64,000 bases of DNA from Antilocapra americana (Eukaryota; Chordata; Mammalia; Artiodactyla; Antilocapridae). The stretch is from positions 6,867,771 to 6,931,770 of the forward strand of contig ML661900.1 of the NCBI GenBank assembly GCA_007570785.1. Direction: 5' to 3'. The notes beneath the pieces were generated by a model, which was not told where the DNA came from, did not search any database, and worked only from the letters and a program-made list of their open reading frames with translations. Made by a program: the position numbers and the translations under genes. Below, one piece after another: positions 10,371-20,049 of the stretch. The number at the start of each line of letters is the position of its first letter. The stretch's first letter is position 1.

Positions 10371-11060
10371 TATTCTATGAAATGACTGGTAGATATGCTT
10401 GGAGCTGGGTGCTGACTTAGAATGCGCTGGTATCTTTCTTTTTGTTTTGTACCCACACAGGTTAAATGAGGGCACTCAAGAGCACATGTTAGTGGCAGAG
10501 GTGGGAATATGGTCACTTCCTAGGGGCTCTAGGGTGGGTTCCCAACACTTAAATGTAGTGGCTGAAAAACCTGCTCCCTAATCCTATATGTGCAGAGGTT
10601 ATTTCCTTCAAAAGAGTTGTAGAGCTGTGCCAGAGAGAGGCAAAGGATATCCATTTTTCTCCTCTCTCCTCAGCCCTTCCAGTTTCGTTATAATGGCTGC
10701 ATGTTCTTTGGCCAGAACCATATAAAAATCAATCCCATTACCTGACTGCCTGGTGCTATGGGACCTCCAGCATTAAGAGAGATGTCGTAGGAGAGAATGG
10801 TAGCCTTTCGAGGGCTTTTCATTGATTTTCAATGAGTCCAACTGTTATCCCCAGGCTTTCAGACACCATTATCTCCTCGTATTGAAAATTGATTATACTT
10901 TTTGTTTTTAAGTGGAACTTGCCTGATGCTAGGAAATCAGCCAGAGTCAGTCATGATGCACCAAGTTAGGGACCTGGCTGTGAGATTCACACTTTGGGGC
11001 ACTTAGGGTAGCCCAAAAGGAAGGAAGCCCTGGGAAGAGGTGGAGAAAGAAAACGGGAAC
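10371..11060. other. No recognised feature
   Basis: Looks unique, with no repeat or exon recognised. The segment ends at the left target duplication of a CHR-2 SINE (11044-11060). Confidence 0.4.
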
Positions 11061-11249
11061 AAAGGGACTTCCCCGGTGGTTCAGCGGTTAAGACTTCACC
11101 TTCCGATGCAAAGGGTGCAGGTTTGGTCCCTGTTGGGGGACTAAGATCCCCTATGCCTTGGGGCCAAGAAACCAAAACATAAAACAGAGAAAGTGTTGTA
11201 ACAAATTCAATACCGACTTTAACAATGGTCCACACATCCAAAAAAAAAA
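11061..11249 (+). mobile_element. CHR-2-type SINE with long tail region
   Basis: The head is GGGACTTCCCCGGTGGTTCAG with TTAAGACTTCACCTTCCGAT and GGTTTGGTCCC. It is followed by the longer tail known from some cetartiodactyl CHR-2 copies (AACCAAAACATAAAACAGA, GTTGTAACAAATTCAATA) and an A-run. Flanking direct repeats AGAAAGAAAAC(T)GGGAAC at 11044-11060 and 11250-11267 differ by one inserted base. Confidence 0.9.
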
Positions 11250-11267
11250 AGAAAGAAAACTGGGAAC

Positions 11268-12060
11268 CGGGAAAAGGTAATGATAAATAGAACAACAGCT
11301 CATTACAGGTAGGGAAAGGAATAGGGAAGCTGGGACACTGAGAGGCCACCTGTGCGATAAGACGCCCCTCCCTAACCAGTAGGTCCTGTAGAGGCTCAAG
11401 GGAGATAAATCTAACTGTGCAAGAGCTCATGAGATCTGAGAAGGAAAAATAAATACTGCCTTGGGTTCAAAACAGCTCCACACTGAGATCATCTGTGAAG
11501 AAGTGAACCAGAAAAGGGAAAGAGTTTTTCTACTAACTGGAGGGAATGACACAGACATCTTGGGGTCACTGGTCCCAAATCTGTGCCTGTAGGGTACAGA
11601 GGTCCAAGGCCAGCATCAATGGAAAACACTGGAGCCAGGGGGTGACTAGGTATAGGCAGTGGCACTTAAGGTCTTTGATTAACCTGCTCTTCATGGCACA
11701 TCTGCACCTCTCCCCTCTGTACCCCTGGAGACTCTGAGAAAATATTTTCATCAAGAGCCTAATCCTGGTGAGGCTCAGGGACCATTTAAATGCCACATGT
11801 GGGCACTCCTGAGTATTTTGAAACGTTTAGGAAGAGCACTTACTATGTATAAAAGTTGACACCTGCCTTATGTGGAGAGGGCTTAGAACAATGAGACTGG
11901 GGCTATTCTTGTACTTATAACTCTATTTTTGCTTACATAACCTGACTCCCAAGATGGATGGAGTAGAATTGTCCCTTAACCCCTCTGTTCACCACCTTTA
12001 CATTGCTTTTACCTGCAAGGATACCCTTGATGCTTATTTTAACTATATTGCATCCTCTAT
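11268..12060. other. No recognised feature
   Basis: Looks unique. Open frames on either strand in 11546-11796 have no recognised similarity. The region ends at the left target duplication of the small L1_BT insertion. Confidence 0.4.
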
Positions 12061-12071
12061 AAAAATTATTG

Positions 12072-12304
12072 GGATGGGATGATATAGGAGAACGGCACTG
12101 AAACATGTAAATTATCATATGTGAAATCAATCGCCAGCCCAGGTTTGATGCTTGATACAGGGTGCTCAGGGCTGGTGCACCGGGATGACCCAGAGAGAGG
12201 GAATCAGGAGGGAGGTGGGAGGGGGGTTCTGGAAGGGGAACACATGTATACCTATGGCAGATTCATGTCAATGTATGGCAAAACCAACACGATAATGTAA
12301 AGAA
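12072..12304 (+). mobile_element. L1_BT-type 3' UTR, 5'-truncated, with target duplications
   Basis: Contains the ruminant L1 3' UTR signature: AACGGCACTGAAACATGTAA, ATTATCATATGTG, a G-rich polypurine tract (GGAGGGAGGTGGGAGGGG), CAGATTCATGTCAATGTATG and an A-rich end. It is flanked by AAAAATTATTG at 12061-12071 and 12305-12315. Only the last 233 bases were inserted, so there is no coding part. Confidence 0.9.
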
Positions 12305-12699
12305 AAAAATTATTGAGTGGAAATATTTGTCCACCTCCTACCCACAGATGTTTTTTCACTTAAGAACTGAGGAAAAGATGTCATAAATTTTGTTGTGTAA
12401 CATTGATGTGTTCCCCCAAGCTATTATCCTGCAGTTTTAACCCCCTTTGAACATACTTATCTAGCTGCAATTGTTTAAATGGAAGTTCTCCAAAATGGGC
12501 CACCTTTGTTTCTTTTCTTCTCAGACTAGCTTTTCCACCTGCCTCCCGCATCACTGTGAATGATTATTCCATTGGTCTCCAGTCTTTGAACTTCTATATC
12601 AGTGCATAACTATTGAATACCTATTATATGTAGATCAATGGGTTAAAATCTGGAGGATATGTGGACATATTGAAATCTTGAGATGTGTGGACATATTGG

Positions 12700-13316
12700 C
12701 TTTATAATCTTTTTAAAAGTTGTTGAGATATAGTTTATTTACAATGTTGTGTTAATTTCTGCTGTACAGACAAGTGACTCAGTTACACATATAAATATGT
12801 ATTCTTTTCCGTTATGGTTTGTCACAGGATATTGAACATAGTTCCTGGTGCTATAACAGGAACAACAGTAAGAACTTGCTGTCTATCCATCCCATGTATA
12901 ATAGTTTGTCTCTGCTAACCCAAACCCCCAACCCCTTCCATCCCTCCACCTTAGCAACCACAAGTCTGTTCTCTATATCTGTGAGTCTGTTTTTATTTCA
13001 TAGATATGTTGATTTATATTGTATTTTAGATTCTGCATATAAGTGATAACATATGATGTTTGTCTTTCTGTTTCTGACTTACTTAGTATGATAATCTCTA
13101 GGTCCATCCGTGTTGCTGCAAAAGGTATTATTTCCTTCTTTTTATGGTTGAGTAATATATATGATATATTTCCATGGTATATCTGTACCTCATTTTCTTT
13201 ATCCATTCATCTGTTGATGGACCTTTAGCTTGTTTTCATGTCTTGGTTATTGTAAATAGTGCTATGAATATAGGGGTGCATGTATCTTTTTGAATTATAG
13301 TTTTGTCTGGGTGATT
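12700..13316 (-). mobile_element. L1 3' UTR and ORF2 end, antisense (older ruminant/cetartiodactyl L1)
   Basis: Reversed L1 3' end blocks: GAGATATAGTTTATTTACAATG, GTCTGTTCTCTATATCTGTG, CATATAAGTGATAACATATG, TCTAGGTCCATCCGTGTTGC and ATCCATTCATCTGTTGATGG. It is more diverged than the L1_BT copies. Open frames on both strands here are by-products. Confidence 0.88.
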
Positions 13317-13544
13317 TCATAATTTTGATGATGAACTTGAGGAGCAGTATCCAAACGGTATGACCATTGGCAGTGTGGGTATTAATGGAAAGGATGCTGT
13401 GGGCATCACCCAGCTCCCCTTCAGAAAAAATGTTATTCATTCTCCCAGATACCTGGTGTATTGGTTGTTGGTGGCTCCCACCTGAGTCCTTCTCTGAGGC
13501 TTACCCTTTGCCTGCAGAGAGGGCTTCCTGGCCTGAGGGGGAGT

Positions 13545-13570
13545 GGTGGTGGTGGTGGTGGTGTGTGTGT
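13545..13570 (+). repeat. (GGT)n/(GT)n microsatellite
   Basis: About six GGT units followed by about four GT units, abutting the tail side of an antisense Bov-tA SINE. It likely seeded from the SINE's simple-sequence tail. Confidence 0.9.
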
Positions 13571-13760
13571 TAAGTTGCTTCAGTTGGGTCCGTCTCTTTG
13601 TGAGCCCATGGACTGTAGCCTGCCAGGCTCCTCTGTCCATGAGATTCTCTAGGCAAGAACACTGGAGTGGGTTGTCATGCCCTTCTCCAAGGGATCTTCC
13701 CAACCCAGGGATCAAACCCACATCTCTTATGTCTCCTGCATGGGCAGGTAGGTTCTCCTT
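13571..13760 (-). mobile_element. Bov-tA SINE, antisense
   Basis: Reversed Bov-tA: GTTGCTTCAGTTGGGTCCG, CCCATGGACTGTAGCCTG, GTCCATGAGATTCTCTAGGC, CACTGGAGTGGGTTGTCATG and AACCCAGGGATCAAACCC. The tRNA-head end is degraded after 13750. The other half of 13317-13544 shows nothing recognisable. Confidence 0.92.
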
Positions 13761-14540
13761 AAGTATACAACCCCAACCCTCCCCCCCCAAAAAAAACTGG
13801 CCAACTAGAGGAAACAAAGTCGTGGCCCCCTTGGTTCAATCAGAACTCTGCAGAGCTAGCACAGCTCCAGAGTCTCTGTGAGATTGGTACCCCAGCTCAT
13901 TGGTACCCCCTCTGCCCTGTCCTACTGCCCTCACACCACACAAGCATTCCTAGGAGACTTCAATAATACAAGCTCACTTAGAGTTTTTAATCTTCTAAGG
14001 CAATGATCATATCTTCTCCCCATCCTCCACCACCAGTATATTAGACTGGCTCAGATATTCACAATTCAAACAAACTAAATCTGGCCTAAGCCCTCCTAGC
14101 AGATGACAAGATGGGCATTACCACCCTCTTGTCCCTTTCCCCCTTTCTTGGACTGAGAACCCATAACACCTTTTTGAGTGGAAACAAGAGTTCCACTTTC
14201 AAGGATGGAAAACCCCTGAAGTTGCTGTTGCTGTCTAGCACTTTCATGCTGTTGGATTCTGACCCTCCTTCTCTCCATATGGCTCAGCCTGCTGCAGTGA
14301 AATTTGTGGTAAGTAGGTCCATTCCTGGCTGGGGAGAGCCTGGTCTGTGGATGACTCCACTCTCTCTATGAGAGTGCCTGTTGCTGGGTGTCCTAGGCTG
14401 GACCATTCAGTCATCCCCAGAGACCCTCTCCTCTGAGATCCTCTCCTCTGAGAGCTAGCCACGCAGAGGCTCTGAACCTGCCAAGTTGTACCCCACTCCT
14501 ATCCTAGGCTGTGCAAAATGGACTCTTTTTTTTTGAGATT
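13761..14540. other. No recognised feature
   Basis: Looks unique. A 17-bp imperfect duplication (CCTCTCCTCTGAGA, near 14424 and 14441) is the only structure noted. Open frames are short and without recognisable motifs. Confidence 0.4.
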
Positions 14541-14551
14541 ACATTAAATTT

Positions 14552-14756
14552 GGGCTTTCCGATGGCTCAGATGGTAAAAAATCTGCCTGGAATGTAGAAA
14601 CCTTGGGGTCAATCCCTGGGTTGGGAGGATCCCCTGGAGAAGGGAAAGGCAACCCACTTCAGTATTCTTGCCTGGAGAATCCCATGGACAGAGAGCCTGG
14701 TGGGCTACAGTCCATAGAGTCACAAAGAGTCAAACATGACTGAACAACTAACAAAC
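14552..14756 (+). mobile_element. Bov-tA SINE with target duplications
   Basis: Complete: GGGCTTTCCGATGGCTCAGA through GGCAACCCACTTCAGTATTC to GTCAAACATGACTGAACAAC. Flanking repeats ACATTAAATTT (14541-14551) and ACATTAAACTT (14757-14767) match at 10 of 11 bases. Confidence 0.93.
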
Positions 14757-14809
14757 ACATTAAACTTATAAATGTATTTAATGAACATTTATTTAATGTA
14801 TCTAATTTA

Positions 14810-15085
14810 CAAAGATGATATATTCATGATGACACATCCAAGAACATGGAATGAAGTGTCTATTTGTTCAAGTTTACTTCTGTGTCCTTTAGGAGTCTTT
14901 ACATATTTTTCTCATATAGGTTTTGAACATATTTTGCTTAGTTTATGCCTAAATATTTCATTTTATTGTACAATATTTTGCTACATAAATTGTGTTGTCT
15001 CTTCCACTTATTCTCTAACTTGCCACATAAATTGTGTTGTCTCTTCCACTTATTCTCTAAATGGTATTTGTTTGGATATGTCTAC
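14810..15085 (-). mobile_element. Old L1 ORF2 fragment, antisense, with internal duplication
   Basis: Reversed ORF2 text such as CCAAGAACATGGAATGAAGT, TGTTCAAGTTTACTTCTGTG, GTCTTTACATATTTTTCTCA and GCCTAAATATTTCATTTTAT, as in the L1 stretch where GAACATGGAAT precedes a TTTAATTTCTTT-type block. No open frame survives. It contains a local tandem duplication (14979-15060). Confidence 0.6.
14979..15060 (+). repeat. Tandem duplication, 42-bp period
   Basis: A 36-base block beginning ACATAAATTGTGTTGTCTCT is identical at 14983-15018 and 15025-15060. The pre-duplication context TTGCYACATAAAT is shared too. Identity indicates a recent replication-slippage event. Confidence 0.95.
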
Positions 15086-15547
15086 AATTTTTTTTTTTTT
15101 TGGTAATTTAAAAACTGATATGTGTCCTGTTTCATCTCATCTTTTTTCCACCTGTTCAAATTCCACCAGTCCCTCAGGATGTATATTCAGTAAGACAGCC
15201 TCCATAAAATACTTATCCTACTTGAATAAAATATTTTCTTATTTCTAGCCTGTATTATGTTTGTAACTGTTTTTGGGCAGCTACCCTACTGTATCTTATA
15301 TTTTAATTATTTATATATCTGTCTTAATTTCTTATTTTTCCTCTTTTTAAAGATAGCTACTTATCTTTTACCTATTTTTCTCTGTCATGATAACTTCTTT
15401 CCTCCCATGCAGTAGAGAAATATTAATTAAGAAACTGAATTCTTTGACAAAGAAAAGTTATGATGAAACCAGAAATATAGTTTCCTGGGTGGGTACTATA
15501 TTCATTTATTTGTTCAACAAAAGGCAATTGAGCATTTGCTATGGCCC
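15086..15547. other. AT-rich, nothing recognised
   Basis: T-rich tract at 15090-15101 followed by AT-rich sequence with no assigned repeat. It ends at the left duplication of a short SINE. Confidence 0.4.
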
Positions 15548-15559
15548 AAGCACTGTTCT

Positions 15560-15696
15560 GCTGCTGCTGTTGCTGCTGCTAAGTCGCTCAGTCGTGTCCA
15601 ACTCTGTGAGACCCCATGGACTGCAGCCTACCAGGCTCCTCCATCCATGGGAGTTTCCAGGCAAGAGTACTGGAGTGGGTTGCCATTGCCTTCTCC
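15560..15696 (-). mobile_element. Short Bov-tA SINE with (CTG)n tail and perfect target duplication
   Basis: On the minus strand, a 5'-truncated BovB-derived half ends in an (AGC)n tail, seen as CTGCTGCTGTTGCTGCTGCT at 15560. It is bounded by the perfect 12-bp repeat AAGCACTGTTCT at 15548-15559 and 15697-15708. The unbroken duplication and low divergence point to a young insertion. Confidence 0.95.
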
Positions 15697-16024
15697 AAGC
15701 ACTGTTCTACTAGGCCACAAAATCTAAAGACTTTTTTGGAAATATTTTTTCCCTAGAAAATAAAAATCCATTGACTTAGATTTGGTCATAAATGAAAGAA
15801 TATGAAGTATTTCTTTGAAAAATTAAGACTATTTGGAAGAACAATTATGTTGCTTCAATAATATTAAATTAGAAGCCTCATGAGAAACATGTGAGTTAGT
15901 GTGATGAGGGCCAGGACAGAGGTTTTGTTTTTTCATTGATTTCCTTTTATGTGGAAAATTGTTTATGTTGATAAAAAGTCCCTCAGAAGATTGAATTGAA
16001 GAAGGGTTAAGATACTCTCTAGCT

Positions 16025-16236
16025 CTGTGCTGTGGTAAAGAACCTGCCTGCCAGTGCAGGAGACGTGAGAGTCATGGCGTTTGATTGTTGGGTCAGGAAG
16101 CTACCCTGGAGGGGGCATGGCAACCCACTCCAGTATTCTTGCCTGGAGAATCCCACTGACAGAGGAGCCTGAAGGGCTACAGTCCACAGGGTCACAAAGA
16201 GTCGGATATGACTGAAGAGACTTAGCATGCACGCAG
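16025..16236 (+). mobile_element. Bov-tA SINE
   Basis: Lacks the GGGCTTCCC head but runs from GTGCTGTGGTAAAGAACCTG through CATGGCAACCCACTCCAGTA to GGATATGACTGAAGAGACTT and a CATGCACGCAG tail. No target duplication was identified. The preceding 15709-16024 shows nothing recognisable. Confidence 0.93.
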
Positions 16237-16354
16237 CTTATATAGAGCTCTGTAGCATTCCCTCTACCAATACATTATGCTTTACTCATGTCCAGTGAGT
16301 GATACTGGATATGTATCAATTGGTTTTTAATTTTTTCTTGTTTCCATCTTTTAT

Positions 16355-16390
16355 TGAAGTCTGCATAAGATTGAAGTCTGTATAAGATTT
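16355..16390 (+). repeat. Tandem duplication, 18-bp period
   Basis: TTGAAGTCTGCATAAGA is followed directly by TTGAAGTCTGTATAAGA, differing at one base. Confidence 0.85.
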
Positions 16391-16560
16391 ACTCTGCTTA
16401 TGGAAATTCCCCATCCCCAAACCTTTAGTGTTCAATATTTTTTTGTTCTCCATTTTCTCCTTTTGTTTACATCTTTATAATGATTAATTTCACTCATAAG
16501 GTTTTATTTTGCCAGAGATGTTGTTATTTCATACATAGGTCAATCAAACCCTTGTCTCAA

Positions 16561-16674
16561 GACTTCCCTGGTGGTCTAGTGGTTAAGACTCCATATTCCT
16601 ACCATGAGGGCTGTGAGCTTGCTCCCTGGTTGGGGAATAAGATCCCACATGCTATGAGCTAAAAAAAAAAAAAA
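16561..16674 (+). mobile_element. CHR-2-type SINE
   Basis: GACTTCCCTGGTGGTCTAGT, TTAAGACTCCATATTCC, GGTTGGGGAATAAGATCCCA and CATGCTATGAGC lead into a 14-base A-run. It is a standard CHR-2 monomer. No convincing flanking repeat was found. Confidence 0.92.
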
Positions 16675-17135
16675 CCAAAAACTTTATTTCAATGATGACG
16701 ATTATTCAAAATTAGTTAACTTTATTATTTTTTATAATGAATTGATATTGAAGTTTAATTATCTTTATTGTGATAAAATGCCTTTTGATTTGTGAAGATC
16801 TTAGAAAATGCATTTACAGTATATAATATTGTAATTTCTTTCTACTTTTTTAGTAGCTTATTTATTCTCTTCAAGTGATTTACTAATATGTATATTTTAC
16901 TAAGGTCATTGTTAGAAATAGAAGATGTGTTTACTTCACTGGCAAATAAAAATATTGAAAAGCCTTAACAAAGCTATTTTCATCTAGAAATAAGATGACT
17001 AAGGGCTCCAACTACATCCACTGAAAGCATTAATAAATCACCACATTCAAGATTAGTATTTAAAGGAGAAGATAAACATTTCTCAAAGTGTTGTCCATGG
17101 ATCAGAATATCTTGCTGTGTCTGATTCAGGGGCAC
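16675..17135. other. AT-rich, nothing recognised
   Basis: AT-rich unique-looking sequence with no supportable repeat or gene. Confidence 0.4.
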
Positions 17136-17338
17136 GTTCACGCTCAGTCATGTCCGACTCTTTACGACCCCATGGACTGTAGTCTGCCAGCCTCTCATGG
17201 GATTTCTAGGCAAGAATGCTGAAATGGGTTGCCATTTCTTCTCTGCAGGAGAACTTCCTGACCCAGAGATTAAACCCATGTCTCCTACATTTCCTGCACT
17301 GCAGGTTTTCTTTACTGCTGAGTCACCAGGGAAGCCCA
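17136..17338 (-). mobile_element. Bov-tA SINE, antisense
   Basis: Reversed full element: GCTCAGTCATGTCCGACTCT, CCCCATGGACTGTAGTCTGC, AAATGGGTTGCCATTTCTTC and TGAGTCACCAGGGAAGCCC. The minus-strand open frame at 17148-17438 is a product of it. Confidence 0.94.
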
Positions 17339-18000
17339 TCTTGCCATGATGACTAAGAACTATGCCTACAGGTGATTCTGCTGCACATAAAAAAGGCATC
17401 ACTGAGCTACAGCTGGTCAGACTCAAATAGATAAGCATTGAGCACTGCTTTCTCCGTTGTTCTTGTTCCAGAGGACCTGCCTATCTTTCTGTACTATCTG
17501 ATCTACTAGGGAAGCCCTTGCCTACCTTTCTTAGAAGCAGAAACTATTAGGATACAGGGGCCTTAGAGATGATCAAGTTCAGGAACATTATCTTATAGGC
17601 CATACCATCAAGGTTGCCAGAGCTCAATGACCTAGTCCAAGTTCATGGTAGAGTGGAAGACAAAGAAATAGGTTCAACGGAGAGTAACTGGGGATTCCCA
17701 GGGCATGATAAGAGTAGTAATTGAAACCAAGGGTAATCAGTAGTCAAATCCATTTCACCAGGCTTCATTAATCAAGAGGCTTGCATGTCCTCCACGTGGC
17801 CGGGAGCCTAAACTAGATGTTTGCCTGAGTTGTTGTCCAGGAACTTGGAATCAGCTGTGTCCAGATCCAGCTGAGCTGGTTAAGACTGGAGAGGACCGCC
17901 TACCTGACCCCTCAGTTATTGGGCACGCCTGAGCTTCCTCCATAACCTTTTGACATCTGAGGGCCGAGAATGCCACCCTCAGATCTTGTTAAGCAGCCAC
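17339..18000. other. No recognised feature
   Basis: Looks unique. A GGGGCCTTAGAGATGATCAAGTTCAGG stretch at 17558-17583 faintly resembles old MIR3-like text but is too short to call. The GC content rises toward 18000. Confidence 0.35.
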
Positions 18001-18002
18001 TA

Positions 18003-18440
18003 GGTTGCACGTGCGGAGGTCTGCAGCTGAGTTACGCCTGCGCAGAAGGAGAAACACGTCGTCCCCTGTCATAAACGCGTTTGCTCCGAGCCCGCCCACT
18101 ACCCTGGGCTCAGGCCCTGCATGCAGTCACTAGGTCGTGTCCCACTCTGCGACCCCATGGCCGGTAGCCTGGTCGGGCTCCTCTGCTTATTGCTCATCCA
18201 GTGACTACCTGAAGAAGATTGCTATTGGGAGGCAGACCTGAGGCTTGTTTTCCAGTTTCCTCGCCTGGCGGCCTTGTGAATAGCCCTTCTTCCACTGCAA
18301 ACTGAGGCATCTCAGCGTGTTTTTCTTTCTGCGCGGGGAGGCAAAACCAGCCTGATGCGGTAAGGCGGTTAGTCTTGGTTCTGCCCCGGAGTGGATCCGA
18401 GACCACCTATTTTCCGTTATTTGTCCCACCTCTCTTGTCC
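18003..18440. other. CpG cluster
   Basis: I count about 25 CpG dinucleotides in some 440 bases, far above the surroundings. Dense runs are at 18013-18100 (GCACGTGCGGAGG, TACGCCTGCGCAG, ACACGTCGTCCCC, AAACGCGTTTGCTCCG) and 18300-18430. A TGCGCA core at about 18043 is a half-site for NRF-1-like factors. A short Bov-tA piece inside supplies some of the CpGs. It is too small for a classic CpG island, and no transcript start or coding exon could be tied to it. Confidence 0.4.
18119..18184 (-). mobile_element. Bov-tA SINE fragment, antisense
   Basis: TGCAGTCACTAGGTCGTGTC, CTCTGCGACCCCATGGCCGG and TCGGGCTCCTCT match the reversed 3' part of Bov-tA. It is cut off after about 65 bases. Confidence 0.85.
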
Positions 18441-19730
18441 ACACGTCCTCAACAGAGTTGAACAACTAAGTGAATATTCTGTCGTGTGCTAATGGCTAAT
18501 GATGTGTGTTTTACGGGCTTTAATCATTTCCCCTTCCTGGTAATCCAGTAATTTACTTTGTCTCAGCGGTACAAGAGAGGTATATTATGTAGACAATGGT
18601 GTGATAGTTGGAGTCTGGGTTTAAGTCTTGGTTGGCAAATGTGACTGAGCTCTTGCTACTGGTTTGTTTGCCGTTTGTTAGTAATAACTGAACGTGCGAC
18701 CTTGGCGGAGTCATGTTCTATATTTTTAAAGGAAAACTTTCCGTTAAAAGAAAATTTCTGCTCCTGAATTTACTGGAAGTAGTCTTCATAAAAAATTAAG
18801 GTAATGTTTAGAAAAGTTAAAAATCACTTTATAATTGATGCTATTATTACCATTTATTGCTGAAAGTATTATAGTATTGCAACTGTTTTTAAGAACAAAT
18901 CACTGATATCATGTGTTTTTTCCAAAAAGGACTTATGGTGCCTTCGAAGAGCATAATAAAACAGAAATAGAAAAATAACAGGACCAAGGAGAAAGGGAGA
19001 ATATAAAGGTTAGAGTGTAGCTCTGCTCATAGAAGAGCACGTTAAGCTCTTTGATGAACCTTTAAACAGCTGCCACCTGAGGACATGTGTGTCCTATCGT
19101 ACTTTTAAAAACTGTTTTTTCGATGCTTAAATGAGGGCACTTGACTGGTACCAGGGAGAACTCTGCTGTACGCTCCAGCTGGGGCAGGGGCGTGGGTGTC
19201 TCATGGCTTTGGTTTCTTCTCCATGCTCTTTTACATTTCTAGCTGGAGGCAATAGTGTTAGATGACATTCTAACGAATGTGCAACTCAAATCACATTTTC
19301 AGAAGTCTTTAAGAGATAAGTAGAATACATGAGTATCTGAAAAATCTGCTAGGGGGATGCACAGCTGGGGAACAGGTAAACACAACTTTTGTGAATATTT
19401 ACATAAATTAGAGGTTAGTAAAAGGGAACTAAGGGTGGGGGAGGGGTTCACTCTGAGCTCACTTCTTCAAAAAGGACATTCTGTGACATCCTGTGACAGC
19501 CAATTAAAAATGGATGAAACTAATACCTGTCTTTAGCACAAGATAATTAGACTGAATCTCTGGGATATATAACCACAGCTCACTGAAGCTCAGCTTTCAC
19601 TCTCCTAATGGAAAGACATGAAAATAGTGTGAAGTATAGGCAGAAGCAAAGGTAATAATTTGAGATTGAAATGGTAAGAGCCACTTTGAAAATGAAGTGA
19701 AAGCTGATTGGCTTCTAAGTGGAGAGAAAA
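18441..19730. other. No recognised feature
   Basis: Looks unique. Weak MIR-like text at 18595-18660 (GTCTGGGTTTAAGTCTTGG) was noticed but not strong enough to annotate separately. No gene signal was seen. Confidence 0.35.
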
Positions 19731-19735
19731 AGAAG

Positions 19736-20049
19736 TGTTGTGGACTGAATGTTTGTGTCCCACCCCTCAACTCACATGGTGAAATACTAATGCTCAAGGT
19801 GATGGAGGGAGGTGGGGTATTTGGGAGGTGATTAGGTCATGAGGGTGGAGCCCACGTGAATGGGATTAGTACCCTTATAAAAGACTCTAGAAAGAGCTCC
19901 AATCCCTTCTGACACAGAGAACAAGACACTGAATCGTTCATATCTTGATCTTGGACTTCCCAGACTCTAGAAGTGTTAGAAATACATTTCTGTTGAAAGC
20001 CAGTCAGTGTATGATATTTTGGCTAAGGAAGCCTGAAGGGACTAAGACA
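19736..20049 (+). mobile_element. Solo LTR of MLT1 type (ERVL-MaLR)
   Basis: Recognisable MLT1 order: GACTGAATGTTTGTGTCCC, GAAATACTAATGCTCAAGGT, GATTAGGTCATGAGGGTGGA, GGGATTAGTACCCTTATAAA, TTGATCTTGGACTTCCCAG, TACATTTCTGTTG and a GGGACTAAGACA terminus. It has TG...CA ends and near-matching 5-bp flanks, AGAAG (19731-19735) and GGAAG (20050-20054), as expected for this class. No internal region is adjacent. Confidence 0.88.

Noticed and set aside
10987..11430. 147-codon minus-strand open frame
   Set aside because: Runs through a CHR-2 SINE and its A-tail and has no recognisable motif outside it.
13437..13881. Open frames with His/Thr or Val runs
   Set aside because: Produced by the GGT/GT microsatellite and the adjacent antisense Bov-tA.
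15560..15580. Independent CTG triplet microsatellite
   Set aside because: It is the reversed (AGC)n tail of the SINE, inside the target duplication.
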